The notes beneath the pieces are model-generated. The model ran no database searches, was not told the DNA's origin, and worked only from the letters and a program-made list of their open reading frames with translations. This document shows positions 25,090 through 35,500 of a stretch of DNA of 64,000 nt, piece by piece. The translations under genes and the position numbers were made by a program. Positions within the stretch are counted from its first letter, which is position 1. The number at the start of each line of letters is the position of its first letter. Source of the DNA: Flavipsychrobacter sp. (GTDB lineage Bacteria; Bacteroidota; Bacteroidia; Chitinophagales; Chitinophagaceae); NCBI GenBank assembly GCA_016787265.1, contig JAEUVF010000017.1, positions 100,966 to 164,965 on the forward strand. The letters run 5' to 3'.

Positions 25090-26544
25090 ATGGCAAGTGA
25101 TAACAATAAGTTTCAGGCGATTATTTCCCATTGTAAGGAATACGGGTTCATTTTTCCCTCCAGTGAGATCTATGACGGGTTGAGTGCCGTATACGATTAT
25201 GGCCAGTATGGCAGTGAGTTGAAGAAGAATATCCGCGACGACTGGTGGAAATGGATGACCCAGTTGCATGAAAATATTGTTGGGATTGATGCAGCCATAT
25301 TCATGCACCCTACCACCTGGAAGGCCAGCGGGCACGTAGATAATTTCAGTGACCCGATGATCGATAACAAGGACAGCAAGAAACGCTACCGGGTTGACCA
25401 TCTTATTGAAGCCTACGTTGAAACCCTTTCTGAAGAAGCTGGAAATGCCCTGTTAGCACAGATGGACCAGCTCCTGGCAAAAGAAGATTTCGCCGGACTC
25501 AAATCCCTCATCGAAGAAAATAAGATCAAATGCAGCATCAGTGGTACCTGCAACTGGACCGATGTTCGACAGTTCAACCTGATGTTTGCCACTGAATTTG
25601 GTGCGGTAAGTGGTGAAAATGATAATAATATGGTATACCTGCGGCCCGAAACTGCCCAGGGTATCTTTGTAAACTTCCTGAATGTGCAGAAAACCGGCAG
25701 GATGAAAATCCCCTTCGGGATTGCCCAGGTCGGTAAGGCTTTTAGAAATGAAATTGTTGCCCGGCAATTCATCTTCCGGATGCGGGAGTTTGAACAGATG
25801 GAAATGCAGTTTTTCATCCGCCCTGGCACACAAAAAGAATGGTACGAATACTGGAAAACGGAACGCATGCAATGGCACCTGGGCCTGGGTATACCGGCCG
25901 ACCGCTACCGGTTCCACGACCACGTAAAACTGGCCCATTACGCAGATGCGGCCTGTGATATCGAGTACAATTTCCCAATTGGTTTTAAAGAGGTAGAGGG
26001 TATTCATAGTCGGACTGATTTTGATCTTCGTAATCATCAGGAGTACAGTAAGAAAAAAATGCAGTATTTTGACAATGATTTAGACGCGAATGGAAAACCA
26101 TATGGAAACTATATTCCGTATGTAATTGAAACCTCCATCGGGCTCGATCGCACGGTGATGATGGTTCTCAGCGAAGCCTATGAAGAACAGGATCTTAGCA
26201 CACCCGACAAAACAGATAGCCGGGTTGTATTAAAGTTTCCACCTAAATTAAGTCCAATAAAATTGGCCATTCTGCCTTTGGTAAAGAAAGATGGCCTGTC
26301 TGAGATCGCCCGCCAGCTGATGGACGAATGCAAAGGATCCTTCCGTTGTTTCTATGAAGAGAAGGATACCATTGGTAAACGTTATCGCCGGCAGGACGCC
26401 ATCGGTACACCTTTTTGTGTTACCATCGACCACCAAACCAAGGAAGATGGTACAGTTACCGTTCGGTATCGGGACAGTATGACGCAGGAAAGAATACCTA
26501 TGAGTGCCGTAAAAGGGATGGTTGAAAAAGCCATCGCGTCGTAA
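25090..26544 (+). CDS. glyS: Glycyl-tRNA synthetase, alpha2 (single-chain) type
   Basis: This 484-residue class II synthetase charges tRNA-Gly. It is the single-polypeptide type found in Bacteroidota, archaea and eukaryotes, not the alpha/beta heterotetramer. Visible parts are the N-terminal catalytic start (FPSSEIYDGLSAVYDYG), motif 2 (FRNEIVARQFIFRMREFEQME, near residues 218-238), motif 3 with ETSIGLDRT (about 350) and the C-terminal anticodon-binding domain (about 380-484, DDHQTKEDG-like region). The length is normal. A TAnnTTTG element and a palindromic repeat precede it, and two tiny membrane-protein genes follow. Confidence 0.96.
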   Translation: MASDNNKFQAIISHCKEYGFIFPSSEIYDGLSAVYDYGQYGSELKKNIRDDWWKWMTQLHENIVGIDAAIFMHPTTWKASGHVDNFSDPMIDNKDSKKRYRVDHLIEAYVETLSEEAGNALLAQMDQLLAKEDFAGLKSLIEENKIKCSISGTCNWTDVRQFNLMFATEFGAVSGENDNNMVYLRPETAQGIFVNFLNVQKTGRMKIPFGIAQVGKAFRNEIVARQFIFRMREFEQMEMQFFIRPGTQKEWYEYWKTERMQWHLGLGIPADRYRFHDHVKLAHYADAACDIEYNFPIGFKEVEGIHSRTDFDLRNHQEYSKKKMQYFDNDLDANGKPYGNYIPYVIETSIGLDRTVMMVLSEAYEEQDLSTPDKTDSRVVLKFPPKLSPIKLAILPLVKKDGLSEIARQLMDECKGSFRCFYEEKDTIGKRYRRQDAIGTPFCVTIDHQTKEDGTVTVRYRDSMTQERIPMSAVKGMVEKAIAS

Positions 26545-26564
26545 CAATTTTATTGACTTACACT

Positions 26565-26852
26565 ATGATGCAAATTACTGTACACTTTGGAGTGATTGCT
26601 CTCGGACTGGGAGCTGCTGTATCCGTAGGCCTGCTGTTTCGTATGGCCCAGATCAAATCCCTGCGGAAACAAATCATGGAACTGGAACGGGAAAAGATGC
26701 AGGATCATGCTGAAATTCTTCAACTTCAGAAGCAACTCGCTGATTTTCAACAGTCAAGAGCAAATCTACAGACTCCTACACCAGTGGTTCCTTTAATGGA
26801 GAAAGATTTGGGGGCAGTCGATTTATCGAAAAACAAGCGGGCCTCACAATAG
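26565..26852 (+). CDS. Small single-pass membrane protein with coiled coil, paralogue 1
   Basis: A 95-residue protein started at the ATG at 26565 (the adjacent ATG at 26568 is equally possible; a TTG 12 bp earlier is less likely). Residues about 6-27 form one membrane helix, then residues 30-62 a charged heptad-like helix (LRKQIMELEREKMQDHAEIL), then a Pro-rich tail with VVPLMEK. It is a clear paralogue of the next gene (shared ELE.EM/K...HAEIL(Q/R)L core and a VP(V/L) tail). No family name is known to me. Topology suggests a membrane anchor for a cytoplasmic coiled coil. Confidence 0.7.
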   Translation: MMQITVHFGVIALGLGAAVSVGLLFRMAQIKSLRKQIMELEREKMQDHAEILQLQKQLADFQQSRANLQTPTPVVPLMEKDLGAVDLSKNKRASQ

Positions 26853-26902
26853 GCAGGCAATAAGCCGGAAACAGGGGGCGTTATAGATTCAAACCAATAT
26901 CT

Positions 26903-27172
26903 ATGATGCCATCCAGTATCAATATGGCTGTCCTGTTGGGCACTATTGCGGTATTCGCCCTCGGTGCGTTGCTTGGTTTTGTGTGTCGGTACAGACAACT
27001 GCAAAAATCTCAAAAAAGAATTCTGGAACTGGAAACGGAAATGGTGAACAACCATGCCGAAATTCTGCGTTTACATCAATTAACTGCAGAACAGGAGGAG
27101 CCGGATCTTGTAAAAGTTCCTGTGATCAGCCTGCTCAAAGCCAAAGATGCGATTGTTCGAAAGCATTCCTGA
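26903..27172 (+). CDS. Small single-pass membrane protein with coiled coil, paralogue 2
   Basis: An 89-residue protein with the same plan as the preceding gene: membrane helix at about 7-28, charged helix with ILELETEMVNNHAEILRLH, and a short tail with VPVISLL. It lies 50 bp downstream in the same direction, so the pair probably arose by tandem duplication and is cotranscribed. The start MMPSSINM allows either of the first two Met codons. Function unknown. It ends 2 bp from the convergent flavin reductase gene. Confidence 0.7.
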   Translation: MMPSSINMAVLLGTIAVFALGALLGFVCRYRQLQKSQKRILELETEMVNNHAEILRLHQLTAEQEEPDLVKVPVISLLKAKDAIVRKHS

Positions 27173-27174
27173 GC

Positions 27175-27933
27175 TTATCCGTACAATTCCAGGTGAATAT
27201 CTTTTTTCTCGTATCCCAATGCGAGAATTCGCTGTTTGGCTTCATCTATCATATTCTTCCAGCCACAGAGATAAAAATGCGCCGGATAACTGCCTTCCGG
27301 TTTTCCCAATCTTTTTTCCTTGCAAATTTCTTCATAGACCTGGTGCACATAACCGGTCCTGACCAGGTGATCACCTGCCTCTTCCCTTGAAAAAGTTGGT
27401 ATATAATGAAAGGAGGGTACCGCCGTTTCCAATTGTTTTAATTCCGGTCCGTACAAACAATCTCCAAATTTCCGGCAGCCAAATATCAGGTAGATATGCT
27501 GATGCGGTACATTGTTTTCCAGTATAAAATGAGTCATGGACCGAAATGGTGCAACTCCCGTTCCCGTACAAACGAAAAATAAATCCCGCTCAATTGGTTC
27601 CGGTAATACAAATACACCTGCTGGTCCCCGAAAGCTTAACTCTGATCCAACTTCCACATGATTGAACAGATATTCTGTACCAAGGCCTCCCTCCAGCAAT
27701 ACAATCACCAGCTCAAATACATTGCTGCCATCGGGCCAGGACGCAATTGAATAACTCCGCCACCTTTTATTTTTCTGCTCATGAATGGGCAGATCCAGCG
27801 TTACAAACTGCCCTGGTTTGAAATCAAATCGCTCCAGTTCAGGTACCTCGATCCAGAAACGTTTGGTACTGGAGGTTTCGTTTTCTATGCGAATGACCTT
27901 TCCGGTTTGCCAGGGGGGAAGCATAGGCAGCAA
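27175..27933 (-). CDS. FAD/NAD(P)-binding oxidoreductase (ferredoxin-NADP reductase family)
   Basis: A 252-residue two-domain flavoprotein. The FAD-binding motif RSYSIAS is at about residues 59-65 and the pyridine-nucleotide motif CTGTGVAPFRSM at about 119-130; the C-terminus ends LELYG as in ferredoxin reductase-like enzymes. It has no fused ferredoxin domain, so the electron partner must be a separate protein (flavodoxin, ferredoxin or a P450/oxygenase). The start is either Met at 27933 or Met at 27924. It is divergent from the TMEM220-like gene across a purine-rich repeat. Confidence 0.85.
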   Translation of the reverse strand: MLPMLPPWQTGKVIRIENETSSTKRFWIEVPELERFDFKPGQFVTLDLPIHEQKNKRWRSYSIASWPDGSNVFELVIVLLEGGLGTEYLFNHVEVGSELSFRGPAGVFVLPEPIERDLFFVCTGTGVAPFRSMTHFILENNVPHQHIYLIFGCRKFGDCLYGPELKQLETAVPSFHYIPTFSREEAGDHLVRTGYVHQVYEEICKEKRLGKPEGSYPAHFYLCGWKNMIDEAKQRILALGYEKKDIHLELYG

Positions 27934-27944
27934 TTTGTAGTAAG

Positions 27945-28035
27945 ATAAGAAAAAGGAGACAAAGGAGACAAAGGGGACAAAGGAGACAAAGGAGACAAAG
28001 AGGACAAAGGAGACAGGGGAGAAGGGAGGAATGGA
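27945..28035. repeat. GGAGACAAA polypurine tandem array
   Basis: About eight units of 9 bp (GGAGACAAA with variants GGGGACAAA and AGGACAAA) are followed by GGAGGAATGGAAGATGG. The plus strand is almost pure purine. Similar sequence occurs at 39609-39710 and, inverted, at 22316-22370. It lies in the divergent gap between the oxidoreductase and the TMEM220-like gene and contains the ribosome-binding region of the latter. Confidence 0.8.
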
Positions 28036-28037
28036 AG

Positions 28038-28439
28038 ATGGAATTTTCCGATCTTTCTGGTATGAAATGGGTAAACTATATTTTTATTGTACTCTTCCTG
28101 TTTAGTGCCGCTTTGCAATACAACGACCCGGATCCTTATCTCTGGATCCCGATTTATTGCTGGGGTGCCTGGCTTTGCTGGCTGGCACTCAAACAAAATT
28201 TTCCGCCGATACTATACCTCTTATCAGCCCTGTTTTACATCGGCTATGCTGCATGGCTTTTTATTGCACCTGACGGAGTGATCAGCTGGATGCAGGAACA
28301 CGATGCGGAAAGCCTGGTTCAATCCATGAAAGCCACTAAACCCTGGATTGAACAATCCCGTGAATTTGGAGGCTTATTAATATTGCTGATTTCTCTTGCG
28401 CTGAACTGGTGGATGGCCAGAAGACACCCAATCCAATAA
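28038..28439 (+). CDS. TMEM220-like membrane protein
   Basis: The 133-residue frame (125 if started at the Met at 28062, which aligns better with the family) has four hydrophobic segments. The conserved QYNDPDPYLWIPIY motif after the first helix is typical of the transmembrane 220 family, found in bacteria and animals with no known role. It lies directly before the antiporter gene, whose stretch starts 9 bp after the stop, so the two are likely cotranscribed. Confidence 0.75.
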   Translation: MEFSDLSGMKWVNYIFIVLFLFSAALQYNDPDPYLWIPIYCWGAWLCWLALKQNFPPILYLLSALFYIGYAAWLFIAPDGVISWMQEHDAESLVQSMKATKPWIEQSREFGGLLILLISLALNWWMARRHPIQ

Positions 28440-28448
28440 TTGTTTGCT

Positions 28449-29435
28449 ATGATGGTACTTCCTCCCGCAGTAGTTTTTCTGATCGGATTAGTTGTGATCA
28501 TTTTTGGTGCAGAACTGGTTCTTCGCTCCAGCACCCGAATTGCCAACTTTCTTGGTATTAAACCTATTATCATCGGGTTGACTGTTGTTGCTATTGGAAC
28601 CAGTATGCCGGAACTCGCAGTTGGTATTACTGCTGCCGCAGAAGGAAAAGGAGCCCTCGCCATCGGGAACATTGCTGGTACCAATATTCTGAATATTCTC
28701 TTTATTCTCGGATTAAGTGCCGCTATCCGCGCACTTCCACTGCATTCAATGAGTATCAAACTGGATCTGCCTGTTATGATCGGAGCCGCAATTGCACTTA
28801 CTGCCATGGCCTGGGATGGTGTGTTGCAGGCATATGAAGGAATCCTTCTCTTATTGGCTGCAGTGGTTTATACCGTCGTATTGATTCGTTTCAGCAGGAT
28901 GGAAACGGCTTCCATCAAAAAGGAATACGAAGAGGAATTTGAACCCAAACGAATTCCTCCAATTCAAACAACCTGGCTCTGGGCCTGGAATATATTTCTG
29001 CTTGGTGGTGGTATCTACCTAACTGTAATTGGCGCAGACTGGCTGGTTTCCGGTGCTGTCAGCATTGCCTCCTCGCTGGGTGTTTCAGATGCCATTATCG
29101 GGCTGACCATTGTGGCGGTTGGCACTTCTGCACCCGAACTTGTTACCACCATTCTCGCCACTATCAAAGATGATCGCGATGTAGCAGTAGGAAACCTGAT
29201 CGGTAGCAGCATTACCAATATCCTGGTCATACTTGGAATTACCTGTATCCTGGCTCCCGGAGGGATCGATGTTTCCAACGATATTCTCTGGTTCGATCTC
29301 CCACTGGCAGCCCTGGTGGCTATTATCTGTTATCCTGTGTTCCGGAGTGATAAAAAAATCAGCCGGACAGAAGGTACGGTCTTTGTCAGTTTATACCTGG
29401 TATATATCACCAGTCTCATTCTTTTCAGAACCTAG
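28449..29435 (+). CDS. Calcium/sodium antiporter (CaCA family, YrbG type)
   Basis: A 328-residue inner-membrane exchanger started at the ATG at 28449. It has about ten membrane helices in two homologous halves. Both alpha-repeats carry the ion-binding signature, AIGTSMPELAVG in the first half and AVGTSAPELVTT in the second, with a charged cytoplasmic loop (SIKKEYEEEFEPKR) between. These exchangers move Ca2+ against Na+ or H+. It follows the TMEM220-like gene and overlaps the convergent T9SS gene by 4 bp. Confidence 0.9.
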   Translation: MMVLPPAVVFLIGLVVIIFGAELVLRSSTRIANFLGIKPIIIGLTVVAIGTSMPELAVGITAAAEGKGALAIGNIAGTNILNILFILGLSAAIRALPLHSMSIKLDLPVMIGAAIALTAMAWDGVLQAYEGILLLLAAVVYTVVLIRFSRMETASIKKEYEEEFEPKRIPPIQTTWLWAWNIFLLGGGIYLTVIGADWLVSGAVSIASSLGVSDAIIGLTIVAVGTSAPELVTTILATIKDDRDVAVGNLIGSSITNILVILGITCILAPGGIDVSNDILWFDLPLAALVAIICYPVFRSDKKISRTEGTVFVSLYLVYITSLILFRT

Positions 29436-32431
29436 TTCTTCAGGAACTTCTTCACAAACTGCTGCTTGTAATCATTGCTGGTGATGGTTAATATGTAAGT
29501 TCCCCGCGCTAGTCTGCTTACATCAACAGTTCCATTCTGGTATCCTCCTGTTTTCTTCAGCAGCAACTGTCCATTGAGGTTATACACCTGTACTACCAGC
29601 TCTTTCACCTCAAACATATTACCCACCCGGTACTCCAGGTTGTTGCTGGTAATAGTAGGATAGGAGAAGCGGATAAAGTTTTTATCATTGCGCACCGGAT
29701 CATTCACACCAGTTCCCACATTCGGTTTGAAATTCGGTTGCGGTATCGTAGTTAAATACATGCCATTACCATGTGTACCCACTAATAACACATTGTCCTG
29801 CGGACGATATGCCAGTGAGGTTACTACTGCATAATTCAGGGTTCTTCCACCCTCGCGTTTCCATACGATTGATTTATTGGCGGCAAGCGAATCACGAATA
29901 CTGATCGAACTGTATAAACCAACAGAAGTTCCTACATAATACTCCGTAAATTCTTTCCCAGTTGCATCCTTACGCGCAACAATGGCACAACTGCGTATAG
30001 ACGGTAACGTGAGATTGCCTTCTACCATCGTCCAGGTGGGATTGGCTGATTTCGCATTATTGGTTAACCAGATATTGAAATTAGTCCTTGCCACACCTCC
30101 TACGGTTACCTGGTAATTGGTATACACTACCATGATCTCATTGTCATTATTCGGATTGATGGCAATTCCTCCAACATTCACCCGAGCTGAACCGATGATG
30201 GTGTTGATATCAGGCGGTGTTATTTCTACCGGCTGTGTGGTGGGTGCTGCATTTCTGGGGTTATTCAACCGGAATACCCGCCCCTCTGTGGTTCCGATAT
30301 ACATGGTACTGGAGGAACTGTATGGACCATAAGAAAGTTTAATTGCCCGGATGCCAATATCATTGCCGGATGGATTGGCTGAATTGGTACTGGCAGCAAC
30401 TCCTGTTAACTCTGTCCAGCCACTGGTAGCGGTTACCGTGGTGGCACTGGTAGTTCGGAAGATGCGGTTAAAATTCGCATAATATAAGTTTTCAGGATTA
30501 TCATTATCCAGGCTGAAATAGGTCACGAATTCTCCTTCACCACTACCACCGGGATTGCTGGTTAATCCGGTTGAAGGCTCAATAGAATTGGCTGCACTTG
30601 GAGTGAGTCGAACCAGTGTTCCCAGCTGACTGGTTACAAACAGGGTATAATCACTGAAATTGATGAATTTTCCTATTGCCGCCGCTCCTCCATCACCAGA
30701 TCCTGCCTGCACATGATCATTGTCATTTCCAAATCTGAAATAGGCACCATTGTCCTGCATGCCCCCGATAAAATTATTCACCTGTGCCCCGGTTGCCCGA
30801 TGCTCCAGATTAACATGATAATATTGCGCAGTCTGGTAACCGGTTATCATTGACCAGCTTACAGGTGAGGTTTCAGTACCGGTACCCATAATATTGTCTG
30901 TAATATGCAGCCCCCCATCCGTTCCGCATAAGGCGCGATTCGGGTTGGATGGATCAAAAACCAGGGCATGCACATCCGGATGATGTTCATCGTAATTGTC
31001 AACTGGAAAGGTAGTGGCGGAAGCTCCCCAATATTTATACCCGCCGATCCAACTGGTAGAGCTGGTATTTGTGAACCCATTGGTAGAACGGTAGAGGTTG
31101 GTTCCTCCTACAAATACGGCATTGGGGTTATCTGGTTTTACAGCCAGTAACATGTTGTAGCCACCTTGCAGGGCAAGTGGATCAATACCGTCCCGCTGCC
31201 CGGGGAAATTGGGCATATTCGCAGACAGATTGGTAAAGGTTGAATTACCAAAATCAAATTTGAAAAGATCCGCTTCCGGCGATCCACTGCTTCCTTCCTG
31301 CGATAAGCCATTTTCATACATCGCATACAGGATATTGTTGTTGGAAGGGGCCAGTGCGATTATGATTCTTTTTGCCGCAGTTGTTGGAGCTCCCGAACTG
31401 TTGTAGGAATTCGCCCTCCAGCCTGTAATGGAATCCTGGTTCAGGGTTTGACCACCTGCAAATCTTGTCCAGGAATTGGAATTCCCCGTTGTGCTTACCC
31501 AGAGTCCGCGCAGGTTCTGGTCGGCGAAACCTCCGTTCACTGCCAGAAAAATCCTGCCGGTATTGGATATGGCCACATCCATTTGTCCATTGTCTGCCGC
31601 AGCAGGCTGAGCACCCATAAATACCTGCTCGAAATTCACTCCTTCATCGGTACTTCTCAGCAATCTCCTGTGTCCGGCAACATATACATGCCCGTTTACA
31701 GGATTCACTGCTATTTTATGAACAATATCAAATGCTGCATCAAATACCTCCAGACTTCCCTGGAAAGTGTTGGTTACCCGCTGCCAGCTGGCACCATTAT
31801 CGGTTGATTTGAATAAGCCATTACCCAGGTAAAAAGCGCCTCCGGCTGATGGTGATGCTGAATTGCCCAAAGGTTCTCCGCCTCCTGCATACCAGATATT
31901 CTGTTTGCCGGCCCTGGGATCCTGTGCAATCGCTGTTACATTGTGAATTTCATTCTCCGGCGTTACTTTAGTCCAGCTATTGCCTCCATCAGTGGACCTG
32001 AAAATACCCCCGCTTACAGCACCCGCAATAATTACATTATTACCTCCTGTTCCAAAGCGAACATCAAATGCAACAGCCCTTGTCCGTCCTCCAAAATTAG
32101 CTGGACCCGCAGCCAGGTAGGCATTGTCTGCAAAAGGTGATAACCAGCCAGGTTGCTCCTGTTCCCGTACCGGAATTCTTCTTGCCATTGCCAACTCCCT
32201 GTCCATTACACCTATAGGAAATTTGCCCGTTCCTCCATCCTTCAGCATATCGTACTCATATTGTACACGCTGTTGACTAAAAAAGGCCCGTTCGGCCTGT
32301 GTTTTCTTTTTCCTGGGTTTATTTCCCCGGTAAATGGAACCGTTTTCCTGGGTATCAGCAGAAAACAGGAGAATGCCGGCAAGAATCACTGTCACAGTGG
32401 TCAGAGAGGCAGCAGTAATGACTTTGTTCAT
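29432..32431 (-). CDS. T9SS-secreted BNR/beta-propeller repeat protein
   Basis: The 999-residue protein has an N-terminal signal/membrane segment (residues about 3-25) and a C-terminal type IX secretion sorting domain (about 925-999, ending VKKFLKN, with VYNLNGQLL and LARGTYILTI). The middle is built of sialidase/BNR or Vps10-like propeller repeats, e.g. GIFRSTDGGNSWTKV and GLFKSTDNGASWQRV. It should be carried over the outer membrane and attached to the surface or released. Its ligand is unknown; similar proteins act as adhesins or hydrolases, but no catalytic signature was found. Confidence 0.85.
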   Translation of the reverse strand: MNKVITAASLTTVTVILAGILLFSADTQENGSIYRGNKPRKKKTQAERAFFSQQRVQYEYDMLKDGGTGKFPIGVMDRELAMARRIPVREQEQPGWLSPFADNAYLAAGPANFGGRTRAVAFDVRFGTGGNNVIIAGAVSGGIFRSTDGGNSWTKVTPENEIHNVTAIAQDPRAGKQNIWYAGGGEPLGNSASPSAGGAFYLGNGLFKSTDNGASWQRVTNTFQGSLEVFDAAFDIVHKIAVNPVNGHVYVAGHRRLLRSTDEGVNFEQVFMGAQPAAADNGQMDVAISNTGRIFLAVNGGFADQNLRGLWVSTTGNSNSWTRFAGGQTLNQDSITGWRANSYNSSGAPTTAAKRIIIALAPSNNNILYAMYENGLSQEGSSGSPEADLFKFDFGNSTFTNLSANMPNFPGQRDGIDPLALQGGYNMLLAVKPDNPNAVFVGGTNLYRSTNGFTNTSSTSWIGGYKYWGASATTFPVDNYDEHHPDVHALVFDPSNPNRALCGTDGGLHITDNIMGTGTETSPVSWSMITGYQTAQYYHVNLEHRATGAQVNNFIGGMQDNGAYFRFGNDNDHVQAGSGDGGAAAIGKFINFSDYTLFVTSQLGTLVRLTPSAANSIEPSTGLTSNPGGSGEGEFVTYFSLDNDNPENLYYANFNRIFRTTSATTVTATSGWTELTGVAASTNSANPSGNDIGIRAIKLSYGPYSSSSTMYIGTTEGRVFRLNNPRNAAPTTQPVEITPPDINTIIGSARVNVGGIAINPNNDNEIMVVYTNYQVTVGGVARTNFNIWLTNNAKSANPTWTMVEGNLTLPSIRSCAIVARKDATGKEFTEYYVGTSVGLYSSISIRDSLAANKSIVWKREGGRTLNYAVVTSLAYRPQDNVLLVGTHGNGMYLTTIPQPNFKPNVGTGVNDPVRNDKNFIRFSYPTITSNNLEYRVGNMFEVKELVVQVYNLNGQLLLKKTGGYQNGTVDVSRLARGTYILTITSNDYKQQFVKKFLKN

Positions 32432-32515
32432 ACGGAGTAGTTAAAGCCCTCGTTTTTTTACAAAACGTTTTTATAAGCTTAGTGGTTGACACAAGTTATA
32501 AAAAACTATTCGTAT

Positions 32516-32523
32516 TACCTTTG
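32516..32523 (+). promoter_or_regulatory. Candidate -7 element TACCTTTG of mfd
   Basis: A match to TAnnTTTG, 35 bp before the mfd start. A TTGACA lies at 32486-32491, but the spacing (24 bp) is longer than usual for Bacteroidota, so the -33 assignment is uncertain. Confidence 0.4.
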
Positions 32524-32558
32524 CACCCTTCACCCCCTTAACCGGGGGTATTTGTGTA

Positions 32559-35500
32559 ATGAACTTGGAACATTTACTGGAGCAGTACGCTAAAGACCCC
32601 CGCCTCTTTCAATTGGCGGACAGGCTTACCATGTCCGTACCCCAGCACCTCGTGCTGAAAAACCTGACCGGCAGCTCCCCGGAATTTATCCTGACAGCCC
32701 TTTTTAAACATTCCGTATCCGAACAGCTCAACCACGTTGTTGTACTAAACGATGCGGAAGAAGCTGCTTATTTCCACAATACACTGGAAAGTTTGTCCAA
32801 AGCCCTCGATCTTTTTTATTTCCCTTCTTCCTTCCGCATTAAAAAGAATTACCGGTTGCTGAATAGCAGTCATGTAATGCTGCGAACGGAAACCCTGACC
32901 CGACTCAGTGCAGGTGGCAATAAAAAGATGGTGATCACCTATCCGGAAGCACTTTTTGAAAAACTGGTGCGCCCTGAAACCCTCAGTGGCAATATCATTC
33001 GCATTAAAGTGAATGATACGCTGGATACGGTTAAGCTTTATGAACAACTGACCGATGCAGGGTTCACCCGTACTGATTTTGTGTATGAACCCGGACAATT
33101 CGCTGTTCGTGGAGGCATCCTCGATATCTATTCCTTTGGTAATGAAAAACCCTATCGCGTTGAACTTTTCGGTAATGAGGTGGATAGTATCCGTCTCTTT
33201 GATCCGGAAACACAACTCAGTGAGCGAAAATTATTGCAGGTTAATATCATTCCAAATGTACAGGCGGAAATGCCGGATGAAGCTACCATCTCGCTGTTTG
33301 ATTATTTCCCCGACAATACAGTGGTTTGGATGAACGACTGGACTTTTGTAAAAGAAAGACTTGAGTTGCAGGAAGAAGAACTTGACCTGTTTCTTACCAG
33401 GAATGAAGCGCATGTTCCGCGCGAAGAAGAGGATGAAGACAAACTCATTCGCACTGTAATTAAAAAAGATGAGTTTCTGTCAGCTGAAGAAATCGCATCT
33501 ATTCTGCAACACCATCATATTGTTGAACTCGAAGGCCACGCCAGCTGGCAGGGCAGAGTATCTTTCGAAGTGGATTTTCAAACCCGACCGCAACCAGCTT
33601 TCAACCGACAGTTTGAATTACTGATCAAGGACCTGCAACAATGGGAGAAAAAGAAATTTCAATTGTATCTCTTTGCTGAGAATCCCAAACAGCTGGAGCG
33701 ATTGCACAGTATCTTCTCCGACCTCAAAGCCGAAATCAATTTCACTCCCATCCCGGCAGCTATTCATGGTGGATTTATTGATGAAGGACTGAAACTGGTT
33801 TGTTATACCGATCACCAGATTTTTCAGCGTTATCACAAGTACAAGGTTAAACAGGCTTATAATAAAAACAAGGCGCTGACCATACGAACCCTGCGTGAAT
33901 TGCAGCCCGGGGATTTCGTTTCACATATTGATCATGGGGTAGGGGTGTACAGCGGCTTACAGAAACTGGATGTAAATGGCAAACTGCAGGAAGCCGTGCG
34001 CATCATTTATAAAGACAGTGATATTCTTTATGTGAATATCAACTCCCTGCACAAGATTTCTAAATACACAGGCAAAGAAGGAACAGTTCCTAAAGTGAAT
34101 AAACTGGGAAGTGATGCCTGGGCCAAACTCAAGGAAAAAACCAAGACCCGCGTTAAGGAAATCGCCTTTGACCTGATTCAGTTATATGCACAGCGAAAAG
34201 CCCAAACCGGTTTCCAGCACACGCCGGATACCTATCTGCAAACAGAGCTGGAAGCTTCCTTTATCTATGAAGACACGCCCGATCAAAGTAAGGCTACCGC
34301 GGATGTAAAAAAGGATATGGAATCACCTGCACCGATGGACCGCCTGGTTTGCGGTGATGTAGGATTTGGTAAAACAGAAGTGGCGATTCGTGCTGCCTTT
34401 AAATCCGTGGTGGATGGTAAACAGGCTGCTGTTTTGGTACCTACTACGATTCTTGCTTTTCAGCATTATAAAACCTTCTCCGATCGGCTCCGCGATTTTC
34501 CGGTAACGGTTGATTTTATAAACCGGTTTAAATCCAGTAAGGAGAAAAAGGAAACACTCAAGCGGCTCGAAGAAGGCAAGATTGATATCCTGGTAGGCAC
34601 ACATGCCATCCTGGCTAAGGATGTGAAGTTCAAAGATCTTGGCATCCTGATTATTGATGAAGAACAAAAGTTTGGTGTGGCACACAAAGAGAAGATCAAA
34701 ACGCTTCGTACGAATGTGGATTGCCTCACTCTAACGGCCACCCCTATCCCAAGAACCCTGCAGTTCAGTCTGATGGGTGCACGGGATCTGAGCATCATGA
34801 ATACACCGCCGCCCAACCGGCAACCAATCCAGACAGAAGTGCAGGTGTATAATGAAGATTTTATCCGCGATGCTATTTATTTTGAAACAGAAAGAGGCGG
34901 ACAGGTATTCTTCATTCATAACCGGGTAAAGGGATTAGCTGAAATGGCTGCTATCATTCAGAGTCATTGTCCGGATCTAAGTATTGGATACGCACATGGA
35001 CAAATGGAAGGCCATGAACTCGAAGAGCGCATTCTTGATTTCATTGATAAGAAATACGATGTACTGGTTTGTACCAATATTGTAGAGAGCGGAGTGGACA
35101 TACCCAACGTGAACACCATCATCATCAACAATGCGCACCAGTTTGGATTAAGTGACCTGCACCAGTTAAGAGGCCGTGTGGGCAGAAGTAATAAAAAAGC
35201 CTTCTGTTATTTATTGGCGCCACCGATGAGTACCCTTCCATCGGATTCCAAAAAGCGATTGCAGACACTTGAGCAGCATAGTGAACTGGGCAGTGGATTC
35301 CAGATTGCCATGCGCGATCTGGATATTCGTGGTGCAGGTAATATGCTCGGGGGGGAACAGAGTGGTTTCATGGCGGAGATCGGATTTGAAATGTATCAGA
35401 AAATTCTGGATGAAGCGATCCGTGAACTCAAACGCACTTCCTTCCGTGAGCTGTTCAAAGAAGAAATTGCGCGGCAGGAAGATTATGTTCAGGACTGTAC

